Of a DNA stretch of 64,000 nt, positions 26,097 through 38,058 are shown in pieces (within the stretch, counting starts at the first letter, position 1; every line of letters starts with the position of its first letter). The notes beneath the pieces were generated by a model that saw only the letters and a list, made by a program, of their open reading frames with translations, had not been told where the DNA came from and searched no databases. The stretch covers positions 310,001 to 374,000 of the forward strand of contig NW_004775939.1 of NCBI RefSeq assembly GCF_000247815.1. The letters run 5' to 3'. The DNA comes from Ficedula albicollis. Its lineage: Eukaryota; Chordata; Aves; Passeriformes; Muscicapidae. The translations under genes and the position numbers were made by a program.

Positions 26097-26439
26097 TTTT
26101 TGTTTTTTTTTTTTTTTTTCTGGGGGAGGGAATGCCGCCTAGCCGCCGGGAAGTGCGCGCACCGGGGCGAACCTCGGACTGCTGCTTGCCCGCCGGCTCG
26201 GAGGGCGCGTCCTCGCAGGTGTGAAAATCGAGTCGTAGCTCCTGGAAGGAAACAACAACAGGGGATGCTCGTTATAGCCACGTCGCCCAGGGTGGCCTTC
26301 GCCAGCTGCCAGCCTGCCTCGGGCACCCCGTTACTGACATCCCTCCTGCCTGCGCCCCGCGCCGCCCCGTCGGGGCCTCGCACGGTGCGGACGGCTGCGG
26401 GAGTCGGGCGGCGGCCGTGCGGGGCAGCCGCTGCTCGGC

Positions 26440-26497
<58 letters not shown>

Positions 26498-27280
26498 CCG
26501 CTGCTCGGCTTGCTGGGCAGCGCCGGGCTGTGATGCCCGAGCCAGCGGCAGGGCTGCTTTCCCCGAAAATCGCTGCCTCGTCTTTGCGCTAAGGGCCGGC
26601 TGTGCGATTGAGCCCTCCGCGTAGCTTCTAAACCACTTATCACCTTTGCAACCGTGACACAATCTTCAGCGTCGGTGAAGCATTGTACAAGAGACTTTCA
26701 GTTCTACGGGTCTGCAAGGCGCTGGGAAGGGTCGGGTAGAGCTCTGGCAGCGGCCGCCCGGGCTCCTGCTCTCCGTCCCTGCCAGTCCCAGCTTCAGAGA
26801 AGCTCATTTTAGGAAGGTCGCTGGAGGAGAGCTGGACATAACTTCAAAGTCCGGTTTTACAGGTACCGGTTTACTAAACTAGCCAACTCCCGGCTTGCTA
26901 ACCGAGATTTTCAGAAAGCGGCTGCCGGTGGTCAAGGGTGAAAACGTGGAGGCAGTGCCGTCCCGACAGTTTCCCTCCGATGCCACCAGAGCAAGCACCA
27001 ACCTCTTGTGTAAAGATTGTGTCTGGATCCAAAACGTTTAGTAGATCCTCTTGTATCTTGCCGTGGTTACAGAGGCTGAAATTGTAGGTGGATCCCCGCG
27101 GTAAGAAGGCGATTTGAAGAAAGATGATCAAGATACAAAGGACTGTGTAAGAAAAAGCCAAAGGTTAATTATCCTGCACCGCTACGTGACCCGACAGGGC
27201 ACGGAAGACAGCTGAAGAGAGGGATGCCCGTGCTTCAGAAGCACTAGAGAAACTGGTTGGTTACCGTTGTGATTATCCAT
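25463..27280 (-). CDS. TSLP: Thymic stromal lymphopoietin-like cytokine (candidate avian TSLP), 4 exons, 166 aa
   Basis: TSLP is a secreted short-chain four-helix cytokine of the IL-7 family that acts through CRLF2 and IL7R. Four minus-strand exons (16, 140, 69 and 276 bp) chain in phase to 166 residues plus TAG; human TSLP is 159. Residues 6-20 form a hydrophobic signal core, with likely cleavage before YNFSLC (Y25), matching human mature YDFTNC. Mature cysteines 30, 61, 89, 97, 116 and 147 map in order onto human 34, 69, 75, 90, 110 and 137, the three-disulfide set; HHCPGF parallels WCPGY. A C-terminal helix with AVWRSY parallels GLWRRF. NFS at residue 26 is an N-glycosylation sequon. The gene lies directly upstream of WDR36 in the same orientation, as in mammals. 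Oddities are a very GC-rich last exon, an extra Cys120, a longer exon-3/4 spacer and no strong polybasic loop. The assignment is inferred from motif, length and synteny, not from a search. Confidence 0.82.
26076..26096 (+). repeat. Poly-G (21 bp) inside T-rich tracts
   Basis: G21 is flanked on both sides by long T runs within TSLP intron 3. The surrounding 25,790-26,075 stretch is strongly pyrimidine-rich on the plus strand. Confidence 0.9.
26173..26241 (-). CDS. TSLP: TSLP exon 3
   Basis: 69 bases, phase 0 at both ends. A strong acceptor (pyrimidine tract ending TTTCCTTCCAG) precedes ELRLDFHTCEDAPSEP. The Cys (residue 61) fits human Cys69. The donor GAG|GTTCGC is weak; it is the only nearby GT that preserves the frame of exon 4. 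Confidence 0.7.
26421..26512 (+). repeat. Poly-G (53 bp) between two copies of a 22-bp sequence
   Basis: G53 at 26442-26494 in TSLP intron 2. The sequence GGGGCAGCCGCTGCTCGGCT plus TG occurs immediately left of and overlapping the right end of the tract. An exact duplication around a homopolymer suggests an assembly artefact. Confidence 0.92.
27003..27142 (-). CDS. TSLP: TSLP exon 2 (signal peptide and helix A)
   Basis: 140 bases. Acceptor CTTACACAG. Encodes the signal core LCILIIFLQIAFLP, then YNFSLCNHGKIQEDLLNVLD and ends TQE. YNFSLC parallels human YDFTNC. The donor GAG|GTTGGT is weak but gives phase 0, as exon 3 requires. Confidence 0.82.
27265..27280 (-). CDS. TSLP: TSLP exon 1 (coding part, 16 bp)
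   Basis: Encodes MDNHN plus one base. The ATG at 27280-27278 has a perfect Kozak context (CACCATGG). The donor is GTAACC. Joining to exon 2 makes a valine codon and an uninterrupted signal peptide. Its extreme shortness would hide it from ORF finders. Confidence 0.75.
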
Positions 27281-27333
27281 GGTGTCTTTACACGTTGTTT
27301 TTCTCCTCCCGGGCTTCAGATCGTTGCTGGCTT

Positions 27334-27341
27334 CATATATG
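27334..27341 (-). promoter_or_regulatory. Candidate TATA element of TSLP
   Basis: The minus strand reads CATATATG 54-61 bases upstream of the TSLP ATG. Normal TATA-to-start spacing would give a 5' UTR of about 25 bases. No experimental start site is known from the sequence. Confidence 0.35.
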
Positions 27342-27879
27342 TACCTGTACGCCTACGGAAATAAAGGTTTCCAATTCCATAACCGGGGCTCATTTGGACG
27401 TCTCTCGCACCTCTTTCCAGAACTGTAAATAATTATTACTCAGTCTTGAAGTTGTGTCACTGATTCGAAAATAAAACCGAGATAACGAATAATAATCAAA
27501 GGCATCATCCAAACCCCAACCAAAACAACAAAAAAAAAAAACGACCACAAAAGCTTTGCAACAGACAATCGTGCTTGAAACAAGTGTGAGTAGCCCTCCC
27601 CATAACCACGTGGGGTGCAACTTCAGCGGGGACTGTTGCAGTAAAACCCGGGTTTCTCTTGGAGGCGAGAAAAAAATGCTTCTGGGCACCTGCAGAGGGT
27701 CTGCCCGGGGGTGGGCGTGCATACCCTCCATCGAGTGAGATTGCAGGGATATCTCCAGTGCATCATTTTAACACGTTAGCTCGGGAGCCGGTGGAGCACA
27801 AGTGGTCGTTTCTCCATCTCCGTCTACAGCTGTGGATTGTTTTTCTCTCGAAGGTGAAAGTTTTATCTTACAAACCCCT

Positions 27880-28620
27880 CTCCCCGGCGGAGCCCCTTCG
27901 CTTGCTTAGGCAGCGCAGGCGAGGAGCCGCTGCCCGGCCGCGGGGACAGCCTGGCTGACCGGGCAGATGTCTGCACCGTGCCCCGGGCACCGGGCTGCGG
28001 GGGACACCACGGACAGGCTGCCCCGGCCCAGGGCGGGGGACACCACGGACAGGCTGCCCCGGCACAGGGTGTCCGTATGGGGGCACGTCGGGGGGCACGA
28101 AAGGAGGCATGGCCCCGCTCCCTCCCTCACTCCCTGCAGCCTGGCTCCGGCCGGGACCGACGCCTCTGTCACGTTCGGCACCAGCAGTTTCCTGCTCCTG
28201 CTGTAGTGTTTCACGGAAAGCGCCCCGGGAGTCTCTGCGGAAGCCCCGGCCGGGGGCGTGCTCGTTTTCGGGGAACGCTCCCTGCGGCGTGAGTCATGAG
28301 GGAAACCCTGGAAGGCTGCCGCGGGACAGCGCGCCTCTCGGGCTGAGCTGGGCACCAGCCAGGGCAGCTTAGTCATGGGTGCCTATCCGCTTGAGTGCGT
28401 TCTCGCCCTGCTCTCCTCCTGGATGTCTCCCTTTTCTCTGTTTCTTCTCGTCCTGCGTCTCTTAGCCCGGCCGGGAGCTGCCCCTCGCTCCTCCCGGGGC
28501 TCCGGGCGGGACAGCCGGAGGCGGCCGCAGCGGAGGGGTCTCCGCTGCGAGCTCCCGGCCTCTGTCCCGAAGGGTGGCCGTAGCCCTGTGACGCCGCGAA
28601 TGTGTGTATGAGTCTGGCTT
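27880..28620. promoter_or_regulatory. CpG-rich block upstream of TSLP
   Basis: GC- and CpG-rich DNA 0.6-1.3 kb upstream of the TSLP start. It contains a 36-bp direct repeat (27997-28068) and an AP-1-type TGAGTCA at 28290-28296. No coding exon could be supported. It may be an enhancer, a promoter or an unannotated transcript start. Confidence 0.4.
27997..28068. repeat. 36-bp GC-rich tandem duplication
   Basis: GCGGGGGACACCACGGACAG begins at 27997 and again at 28033, within the CpG-rich block upstream of TSLP. Confidence 0.9.
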
Positions 28621-30563
28621 TGCCTGTGTGCGTGCGTGTGTATCTAATTCTGTTCAAAACTGACGTTTCAAAATCGATGCCTTGGTAGCTATTGCACTGA
28701 TGGAGATGAGCCTGCAAAGCGTCTGCAAAGCTGTGGCCGAGCTCGGGTAACCTTCGAGAGCACTCGAGAGGATGCTTGCCTGCACTGCTCTCACAGTGTT
28801 ACCAAACAAATTCCGGTTTCCTAAGGGATGTCTTTTCCTCATATTCTGGAAGGGCTTTTCTTAATGTGCTTTAATACTTCTCCAAAGACTTGTTTGAAGT
28901 TGCTAATGGGCTTCATGGAAGTTACTAGGTTGATAAAAATATGAATCTGTCAAATAGCTATGTGTTTCTCTGCATAATCTGAGGTGCACCATGGCATAAA
29001 GGTGACCTTAGTTGAGTTTTATTGTACACCAGAGAACCAGCATCACAACCAATGAAAGGTTCATTTAGGCCATGAATCCAGTGTAATGCTAATCTAAGGT
29101 CCAGGAACGTGTTATTTTTCACTTTTCATTTGTCTTTACTAAGCAGCACACAAACCCCTGTGAATAGATAAATAAGTGTTTATTTGCTCCTACCAAGCAG
29201 GACATAGTAAACTTGTGTGCAGATAAAGGCAACAATTATGTTTTAATGCAAATAACAATGGGTTGAAATTCTTTTCCATCACCGGTAGTATGCACATGTT
29301 TTTATTTCTGAAGCTGTGTCTCCAAAGATAGAACAAAGTTGCAAAAGACACTGACAATATACTCAGATTAGCAAATAAAAAAAATGTGATTTTTAAAGAG
29401 CAGAAATACATGTGGCTGTAAAAGACAATTTGGCATTGAAAACATGCTTGTAAGTAAGTTCACATGAAAGTCTATTAGGAAAAAGTGAATTAGCTTCTTC
29501 TTTAATCACTTTCTTTTTTTTTTGTATGGAAAATTTCTGTAAATAAATAATAATTCTCAAACATTTTGCTGATTGCTTCATTTGCACGCAGCAGTAAGCT
29601 CTGAAATGTCAATTATAGTGAACATGAGTTCAAGTTTGTTTTCTACTTTAAATTCTTCAGAGAGAAAAGTTCAATTACTGACATATGTACCAGAGACACA
29701 GGGGGTAAAAGAGTACTTCAGAAAAATCTGTACAGTTTTTTAACTGTAGCAATTCTTTTCAAAGCTTTTACTTGCTTCAGCCAAGGGAGCAGCCACACTT
29801 TTGACCGGAACAATTGGCCAAATTCAAGGGATTTGGAAGTAGTTTCCATTAAGAAACATAAGTGACAAGAGGCATTTTTCTGGAGGATCTTTATATTTAC
29901 AATACACCTACTTTCCTCCTTAATCCCTGTTTCCTGGTTGAATTGAAGACCTCACATTTGTGGTGGTGCTTGAACAACAGGAAGATGGGATTGAGAAACA
30001 GCTGTTGCTATTTTGCTGCAGGTCAAGATGGTATCTGTGGGTGGGACTGCTGCCAGCACTCATCAGGAGAAGAAAGACAATATGAAGTCATTGACTTTGG
30101 TAGACATTTCTAATCAATATTATTGTATTTATGGTATTATAATTTATTATTTTTGTGTTTGCTGAGCCAATTTTTACTCTTTCATCCTGGTACATGTAGC
30201 TGGAAGGTAAACCTTATGGTTCTTTTCTTTTTTAAACATGAGTAATATATTGTTTCCTAAAACCTGTTACAACTACCGAAATGCCATTTTATCCAGAACA
30301 CTTAACATATTTATACTTTGGATAGATAGGATCTGGAAATTTTAAAAATTCAGCAGCCCATCAGATAATCAAAAAATAGCCTGCCTTTTGAACCCTGGGG
30401 GTGTAAATGCCACCATCAAGAAACCTCAGCCAACATGAAAATTAAGTTAGAGATAACTTTCATGCACAGATCATGGGGACAAAATCTCAAGGCTTCACAT
30501 TTTTTCGTATGTTTTTGTTAAAAGAATTTTGTTTCAGAAAATGATGCAAATCTTTTTAATGAT
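28621..30563. other. Intergenic, nothing recognised
   Basis: AT-rich DNA between the CpG-rich block and the split ATA microsatellite. Only short, unconvincing reading frames; no clear repeat family seen. Confidence 0.5.
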
Positions 30564-31074
<511 letters not shown>

Positions 31075-34000
31075 TTCCAACACAACGGAAATTCAGAGGA
31101 GTGCTCACAATTTTTTCCCACATTGCCATAAGATGCTTGGAACATGCTCCTCCTGATCACGGGCACACAAGGCTGGCTGGCTGTCTCTTAGGAGCTCGCC
31201 TTCTTGAACGCAAGCAGCAGGTGAATGCTGGTGATGACCCACTTGGAAAAGGTGTGTATACCCCCTTCAGGAGCACCTGAGGGTAGCCAGTGGCTGGCAA
31301 TGAACAAAACAGCACTAAGAGGGTCCAGCAGCTCTTGCTTTTGGTACTCCTCAGCTTCCACCAGAGATCAAAAGACATGTTGGCAAAACACAGGAGTATG
31401 TCCATATTACTGGATAAAAACCTAACCATTTTTATCTGATATGGTCATGGTACATGATGGTATTTATTTGGGTAGTGGCTGTATAGACCATCAGCACATC
31501 TGCAGGTCTTGGGCATGTGAGTCCTGAGGTGAACACAGAATACCTTTCTCACAATCCCTCCCACTCTGGTGGCTTCTACATGGGCACATAAAAACCCCCT
31601 AAGTTTGAACATCCAAGTTGTCTGAGTCCCACAACATCAACTGCTGACACACACACTCTTGTAAAAGATTCATAACCACGTTTTTCTCAGTACTATTTGT
31701 TTCTAGCATTAATTTCCTGTCTCTTTAGAAAATTGAGAGCCTATCCAGAACAGAAGTTTCAGCACCAAGAGTCAGACTGATGGCAGCCTTGCTCTGGCCA
31801 TAATTTTTGGGGGTCATGCTCTTAGCTGAGATGCTTTCCATCCAGGCTGACCAATCATGACAGTGGAGAGCTGATCAATTGATGCACATCAGTTGCTAGA
31901 AGGAATAAAATGCACATTACCAAGAAGTGTCACAGTGATTCATTGCCAGAAGAAGCCTTCAAAGACTCATCACTCTTGTGGTTTATATTAGGGCCTTGAT
32001 GGATTGCAGTCTATGAGTTATAGATTTGTCCCTACTGTCCTATCCACTGCTGCTCCCTGTTCTCTTGTCATCTCTGTTTTACCTGTCCAAGCATGTTCTG
32101 CCACCACATCTCCAATGTCAGCCTGTGAGTCTTCTACCCTTCTATTCTCACCCAGTTCCAATAATTTTCCAAGTCCATTATTAAATACTTATTTTTAAAC
32201 TTTTACCTTTCTAAGGTAGAGTTTACCTGCCTTCAAACTCTTTCCTTGCTTTTTCCCACTACTTCAAGATCCATAGGATTTTGAAATCCCATGAGAAATT
32301 ACTGAAAAATATTAGTTGCATCTATTCTGGTTCACAAATCCTAAAGTATCAGAATTGTAACCATGTCATGGTTCCAGATATTCTTGGCTCATCTGAGTTA
32401 AGGCTGTTCAGATATTTTAGTCTTGTGTGATCATTACTTATTAAAATGTTTAACTTTCTTTGAATTGTGTCTTGCATTTCCTGAGTTAATGAATAGGCAT
32501 TACAATAGCGCTGCTGTTATTTTTATCCTTTTTTTTTCCAGTAGTACCCCAATATAGGTCCAGCATTCATCTCTCTCAAATTGAATATGCTTACACTGAA
32601 ACTTACTGTTCTATGATTTGAAATTTAGTATTTTAGGACAAATTGAAAGGAGCATATGGAAGTACTGTGATCATTTCCACTGTGTAAAACCCGAACAAAA
32701 GGAAGCCATGACTTCAAACTTTAAACAACTCTCAACACACTGCGGAAGCATAATGAACTTTGCATTAGAATTGGGTATCCAGTGACTGCCATTGCAACTG
32801 GGTATGCCTGACTGTATAAGAAACACTTTTTAAACCACTAAACCAGGGTGAGGAAACTCAACATGATTTTTCTTTCAGATCCTTGCTTTGAAGCCACCAT
32901 ATTTGGTGATGGAGGTCAAAAATTTTCCAGCTAGAAAAAATGAGGAAAAACCGGTTTCCTGCCTTTGAAATATTTCACCAAGTATGTGGGATTTATCTCA
33001 TCCAAGAATTATTTCAGTAGAAATCCAGTTGAACTATTGATGTGTTTTGTCAAGGGAGGTACCCTCAGGCACTTACTCAGCAAGGTGAATTAAAAATTCT
33101 GAATTCTTGAGAAAGTCAATCTCCATGTTATTGAAAAGAGTGAAACTGAAAGGACATCCTTACCTTGATTAACCATGGATTCCACAACTTCTGGAGAAGT
33201 GGAAGAATGATACATATATACAACTGGATAACGTTTTAAAATCAACAAATAGCCTGTCCCTTCTCTTCCGTTTACTCTTCTGTGCACTTTGTTGCTTCCT
33301 TTGACTTGAAGCAATGATGACTTTATAAAATGCTTCTGAATATTTTAGTTGCACACTGTTTAACAGGAATAAAATTAAACTAATGCTGATATGGCTTTGA
33401 CATTATCAATGTAATGAAAGGGTAGTGAAAAGCAAAAGATGAATTAGTATTTTTTTTCTCACAGGTGTTAGTAAAGTAAGTACATTTTTCTTCGTGCAAC
33501 TGAATGAAAGGATTAGATCTAAATTAAATGTTACTAGCACTGAGATATCGCATTCACTGAGGAGAAAAACCTAACCTTAATATCAGAAACAACTTGCTAC
33601 CAATTTCTTATCTTGACATTTCTAATTGAAGCACAGTGTTGACAAACTCATGCCTTTGTGCTGTTTCAGTAAAAATTTTGAAGTGAGTCTAGAATACTGA
33701 AAGCTTTAGATAAAAATATGATTAAGCTTTTGTTTCAAGGGCTGCAGAAACAATCAGAATTAAGCTGCTTCAAAATCACCAGATACATTTCATGTCATCC
33801 AACTACAATATGCTTTATAATTTATTAAAGAAATATGGCAGTTAGCTGTGTTTTCTCTCTCTCTACTCTCAAAAAATGCAGTATGACAGAAATTTTCTGT
33901 ATGTCAATAATGCTGAATTATATTTTGCCAAGGAAGTCTTCCAAGTAGAGTAAGACACAGATGTAGTGCAGCCCCAGGCAAAGCAAATGGAAATTCCTGG

Positions 34001-34178
34001 TAACTGGAATAAAGAGGATGTCAAACATTCACTGTACTTCTGATTTAAAGTATATTCACTCAGAACTGCAATTCTCAATGTGGCTGCTCAGCTTTTGCAT
34101 ATCCCAAGAATACTGACTCGCTGCAGGAATCCCTCTACCCAGATGTCTTTTTTAATAGCATACCAAATAATTATACTA
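31075..34178. other. Intergenic, nothing recognised
   Basis: No gene or clear repeat. A minus-strand open stretch at 31157-31429 looks slightly protein-like but matches no family I know. Confidence 0.45.
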
Positions 34179-34890
34179 TCAAAGAATGGCTTGGCTTGGA
34201 TGAGACCTTAAAGATCATCTGGTTTCAAACTCCCTGCTATGGACAGGGACACCTTCCACCTGACCAGGATGTTCCAAGCCCATCCAATCTGATCTTGAAC
34301 GCTTCCAGGCATGGGGTACCCACAACTACTCTGGGCAACCTGTGCCAGGACATCACCACCCTCACAGTAAAGAATTTCTCCCTAATCTCTAATCTAAACC
34401 TACTTTCTTTCAGTTTGAATCAATTTGTCCTTGTCCTGTGACTCTATGCTCTTATAAAAAGTCCCTCTCCATCCTTCTTGTGGAATCCCTTCAGGGACTG
34501 AAGGGCCACAATTTGGTCACCTCAAAGCCTTCTCTTCTCCAGGCTGAACAATCCCTATTTTCTCAGCCTTTCCTCATAGCAGAGGGGCTCCATCCCTCTG
34601 ACCACCTTGGTGTCCCTCCTCTGGACTCTCTCCAGCACCTCCATGTCCCTCCTGTGCTGGGCCCAGGGCTGGAGGCAGCTCTGCTCCATCCCTCTGACCA
34701 CCTTGGCGTCCCTCCTCTGGACTCTCTCCAGCAGCTCCATGTCCCTCCTGTGCTGGGCCCAGGGCTGGAGGCAGCTCTGCAGGTGGGGTCTCACCAGAGC
34801 AGGGCAGAGGGGCAGAATCCCCTCCCTCCCCTGCTGCCCACGGGACTCTGGAGCAGCCCAGGACACTCTTGGCTGTCTGGGCTGGGAGTG
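34179..34890 (-). mobile_element. CR1 LINE 3' region with 96-bp internal tandem duplication
   Basis: A long, relatively well-preserved antisense CR1 copy, from AAAGAATGGCTTGGCTTGGA to the 5'-more part near 34890. The segment starting CATCCCTCTGACCACCTTGG occurs at 34591 and again at 34687, giving a 96-bp period. Confidence 0.9.
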
Positions 34891-35229
34891 ACCACTGGAA
34901 CAATTCAGGAAGGAAGTTGTTATTCATTTTATAATACGAAACAATGTCTGCTAAGGAATATGCATGGTCTTGCTGGTAATGAACACTTCCTTGGTTTTCC
35001 TTATGACAGTAGACAGGTTGCCACAATAGATGTAGGAAGCTGTATTTGAAGTGGTGTATCAGATAGGCCTTTTCATTTAAGACTGAATTCCAGAATATTT
35101 TAGAGTTCTTAAAAAAGTAAGAGATGCCATTTAATTGTTTTCCAGGCTTAAGCATGATTATCTCTGGCAAATCAGATTTCTGAGGGGTTCAGGGTACAAT
35201 TATTTTTCCTAGTTGTTTATTTATGTTAG

Positions 35230-35430
35230 ATCCATTATGGTATCTAGTTTTTCCAAGGGGCCACTTCTCGAGTTTCTTTTGGGTGGCATCCTGTCCTTCA
35301 GGAGTGTCAGTTGCACTCTCAGATTGGTGTCATCTGCAGATTTGCTGTACACACTCAATCCTTTAATCTGTGTTGTTAGTGAAGATATTAAATAACACCA
35401 GTCCCGAAAGGGGCCCCTAAAGGACCCATC
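35230..35430 (-). mobile_element. CR1 fragment
   Basis: TTGGTGTCATCTGCAGATTT followed by GCTGTACACACTCAATCC and GAAGATATTAAATAACACC match the antisense CR1 reverse-transcriptase/3' junction region. Confidence 0.75.
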
Positions 35431-37541
35431 TGATGGTCTTGGATTTATATAATTGCAAATGATCCATGGTCTCAAGACAAGGGAAGGGCTAAAGGCTAGG
35501 AAAGCTACAGCACATGGCAGCGCCATACACATCACTGCTTTGTTCAACCCTAGTTGTCAGCCTGAGAGAGTTGTAGGAATATCTGCACTGAAAGCCCTGC
35601 AGTTCACTCTTTGTTACTGCATTCGTGGCTTCCTTGCTTGCCAGCCCAGCAGCAGAAACAGGCAGATGGACAAGGCAGCAGCCTGTCCCACTCACTCTAG
35701 AGCCCGGACCAGCAAAACAAGGAGCTGCTGCCTCCCCTTGAAAAGCTCCTTTGGCATAATTCCTGGTGGGACGGGAGCCTGGGGATGGAGATTTTGCATC
35801 TTGCTGAGCTGCGCTCCATCCTGCTGGTAATTTTTTCACTAGCTCAACTAGCCGACCTAATGTGTGCTTCAAGATAAAACTATCCCAAAAGCCACTGGGC
35901 TATCCCATTGGATAAAGTAACCTGTAGAATAAGTAAGGCTAACAAAACTGGAATTCAGGTAAAATGTGCATATCCATATGACCTTAGTCACATATTATAC
36001 TATGACTATTCTGAGTTTCATGTCCTTTCCAAGACCTGGGCACACACCACATCCCTGTAGAGTCCCTGCCTGCAGATCCTGAGCTATATCCTGTGCCCCA
36101 GCCTGGCTGCAGGTGGCCACCTACTCTCCCAGCCCTGCTTCCACTCCTGCTTGCTCTCTCCAGAAGTCTGCTTCCACATAACCCAAATGCTGCCCAGTTC
36201 TCTGTCTTTAACTTTCCTCCTGCATGCTCATACCTAGCTATCCACTAGCAGCAGCCAGTCCGGGTGAAGGGCAGAAGATAGGGAACGCTGTGACTTTTGC
36301 ACCCATTCCCAGCAGGAAGCACCAATCCACACATGCTTCTAGTGTTGGTTGGTTATAGTCATAGCTTGACAGGAGCAAAAAATTTTCCAGGAGTTCTGTG
36401 TAATGAGGAAACATAGTACATAGTAGAGGCATCAACACAGAGTGTGAACTCAAGGTGAGTTTAAAGTAGCAGAGGGTTGAGCTCAGGGAATAAAGAACTC
36501 AGGTCTGTGGAGCTGCAAGGTGGACATGTCTGACATTCAAAGCGAATAAATGGGGTGGAGAGGAAAATGAGACTTTAGATTTAGATCTGCTCTGAAGCAG
36601 TGCTAGGGAGGACATTCTCCATCACAGGGAGGCAGAAACCCTATCCCTGGGGACTCACATGAAGCACACGGCAGGAGCCACATGCCAGTGTGGTGCTGAC
36701 TGCCTGCACACAGCCTGACAGGTGGCCACATAACAAAAACATACGAGTGAGTAAACCCACATCCTCTGATGACACAGCAAGACACAAAAAATTTAGCAGA
36801 AGAGAGGGAGGTCACAGGGAGAGGAAATGAAAATCATGGGGATTTTTAATGTGTTCTTCCTCCTGGCACCGGAGATGTTGTATGCCTTATTGGGAATTGC
36901 TCTTGGACAATAAGGTTATGACCTTCAGGGGATTAAAAGCCAAGTATTTGTTCAGCTGCAGCTGCTCTGTGTCCACTCAACGGCACTGGGGGCTTAGAGG
37001 AAACTGGGTGCCAGCCCTTACTTCAAATGGAAGTGGGGTCTAGTAGATTAAACTAAACTGGGGGACCCTGTTCTCACAGCCTAGATGACCAAGTTCAACT
37101 GAGGCTGTGGCTGGGAAATTCCTTCTTACTCACACAAGTGTGTCTCCCTTTAATATGTCTCAGTGAAAATTCTGAGCAGCTGGAGGTAACGCACTTTGGC
37201 ATTACTGCTTGTATATTGGAAACTAATGTCTTAACCGTGCTTTTATGCATGTTGCATAAAATATTTAAAAGCCGTCTGGCACTGATGTTTATGTAAAACC
37301 AGACGTTTCAGTGGCTTATGAATTGAGAGGTTGCTAATCCGTTTCCTGTTTTTTGGGGTCTTGATTCACTGAGTGTTATGCAGTGTGAAAGAAATAAAAG
37401 CTGCTGCTTTCAGCATTGTTTTAAGACGGCCACACTCTGATTTTCTAATTGTGGCAAGAAGATAGAAAAGCAGCAGAGTCATGATTTGTGAAACAGAGAT
37501 CCTGCTGCCTGAGACTCTACATTAAGCAAGTCCTTTACATG

Positions 37542-37694
37542 CGGTGTGTCAGTTTTCAGTGTGTGCCACACAAGCATTCACACATAAATAGCTTGATCAG
37601 AGATTGACTGAGATCAGTGGTGTGCCAGTTTTCAGTGCGTGCCACACAAGCATTCACACAAAAATAGCTTGATCAGAGATTGACTGAGATCAGG
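37542..37694. repeat. 76-bp tandem duplication
   Basis: CAGTTTTCAGTG...GCCACACAAGCATTCACAC occurs at 37550 and 37626 and continues through GATTGACTGAGATCAG in both copies. Confidence 0.92.
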
Positions 37695-38058
37695 TCTTTG
37701 GGTTTTTCAATTCAAAATACTATTTCCCTTTTTAAAATTTTTTAAATATATGTATTCTGTTATATTCTATATGCACGCATATAGCTCAAAATAGAGAGCT
37801 GCTGAAAAACTGGCAGAAATATTTGTGACAATGGTCCTTGGAAAGATTAATGCAAAGTTTAGCATCATGTTGTATAGGGTGAAGGAGCTGAAATTCATAA
37901 ATGGAAGTACAGCATATAAATATAATAAAATTACTTAAGAGCAAGAGAAATTAAATATTGTTCAGAAAATATTTTTTTGGGGGAAGAATAGACTGCAGAG
38001 TAAAAACATAAGTGCACAATGATCTATATATACTTTTGAGGAAAACCCCAAACCACTC

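Noticed and set aside
26009..26662. 217-codon minus-strand frame with poly-Pro and poly-Lys
   Set aside because: Crosses introns and homopolymers; only 26,173-26,241 in another frame is supported as exon.
31157..31429. Possible coding exon or pseudogene on the minus strand
   Set aside because: Open for 90 codons, but there is no recognisable family, splice context or conserved motif.
34438..35170. Overlapping 198-203-codon frames around 34.4-35.2 kb
   Set aside because: They are translations of a CR1 3' untranslated region and its tandem duplication.
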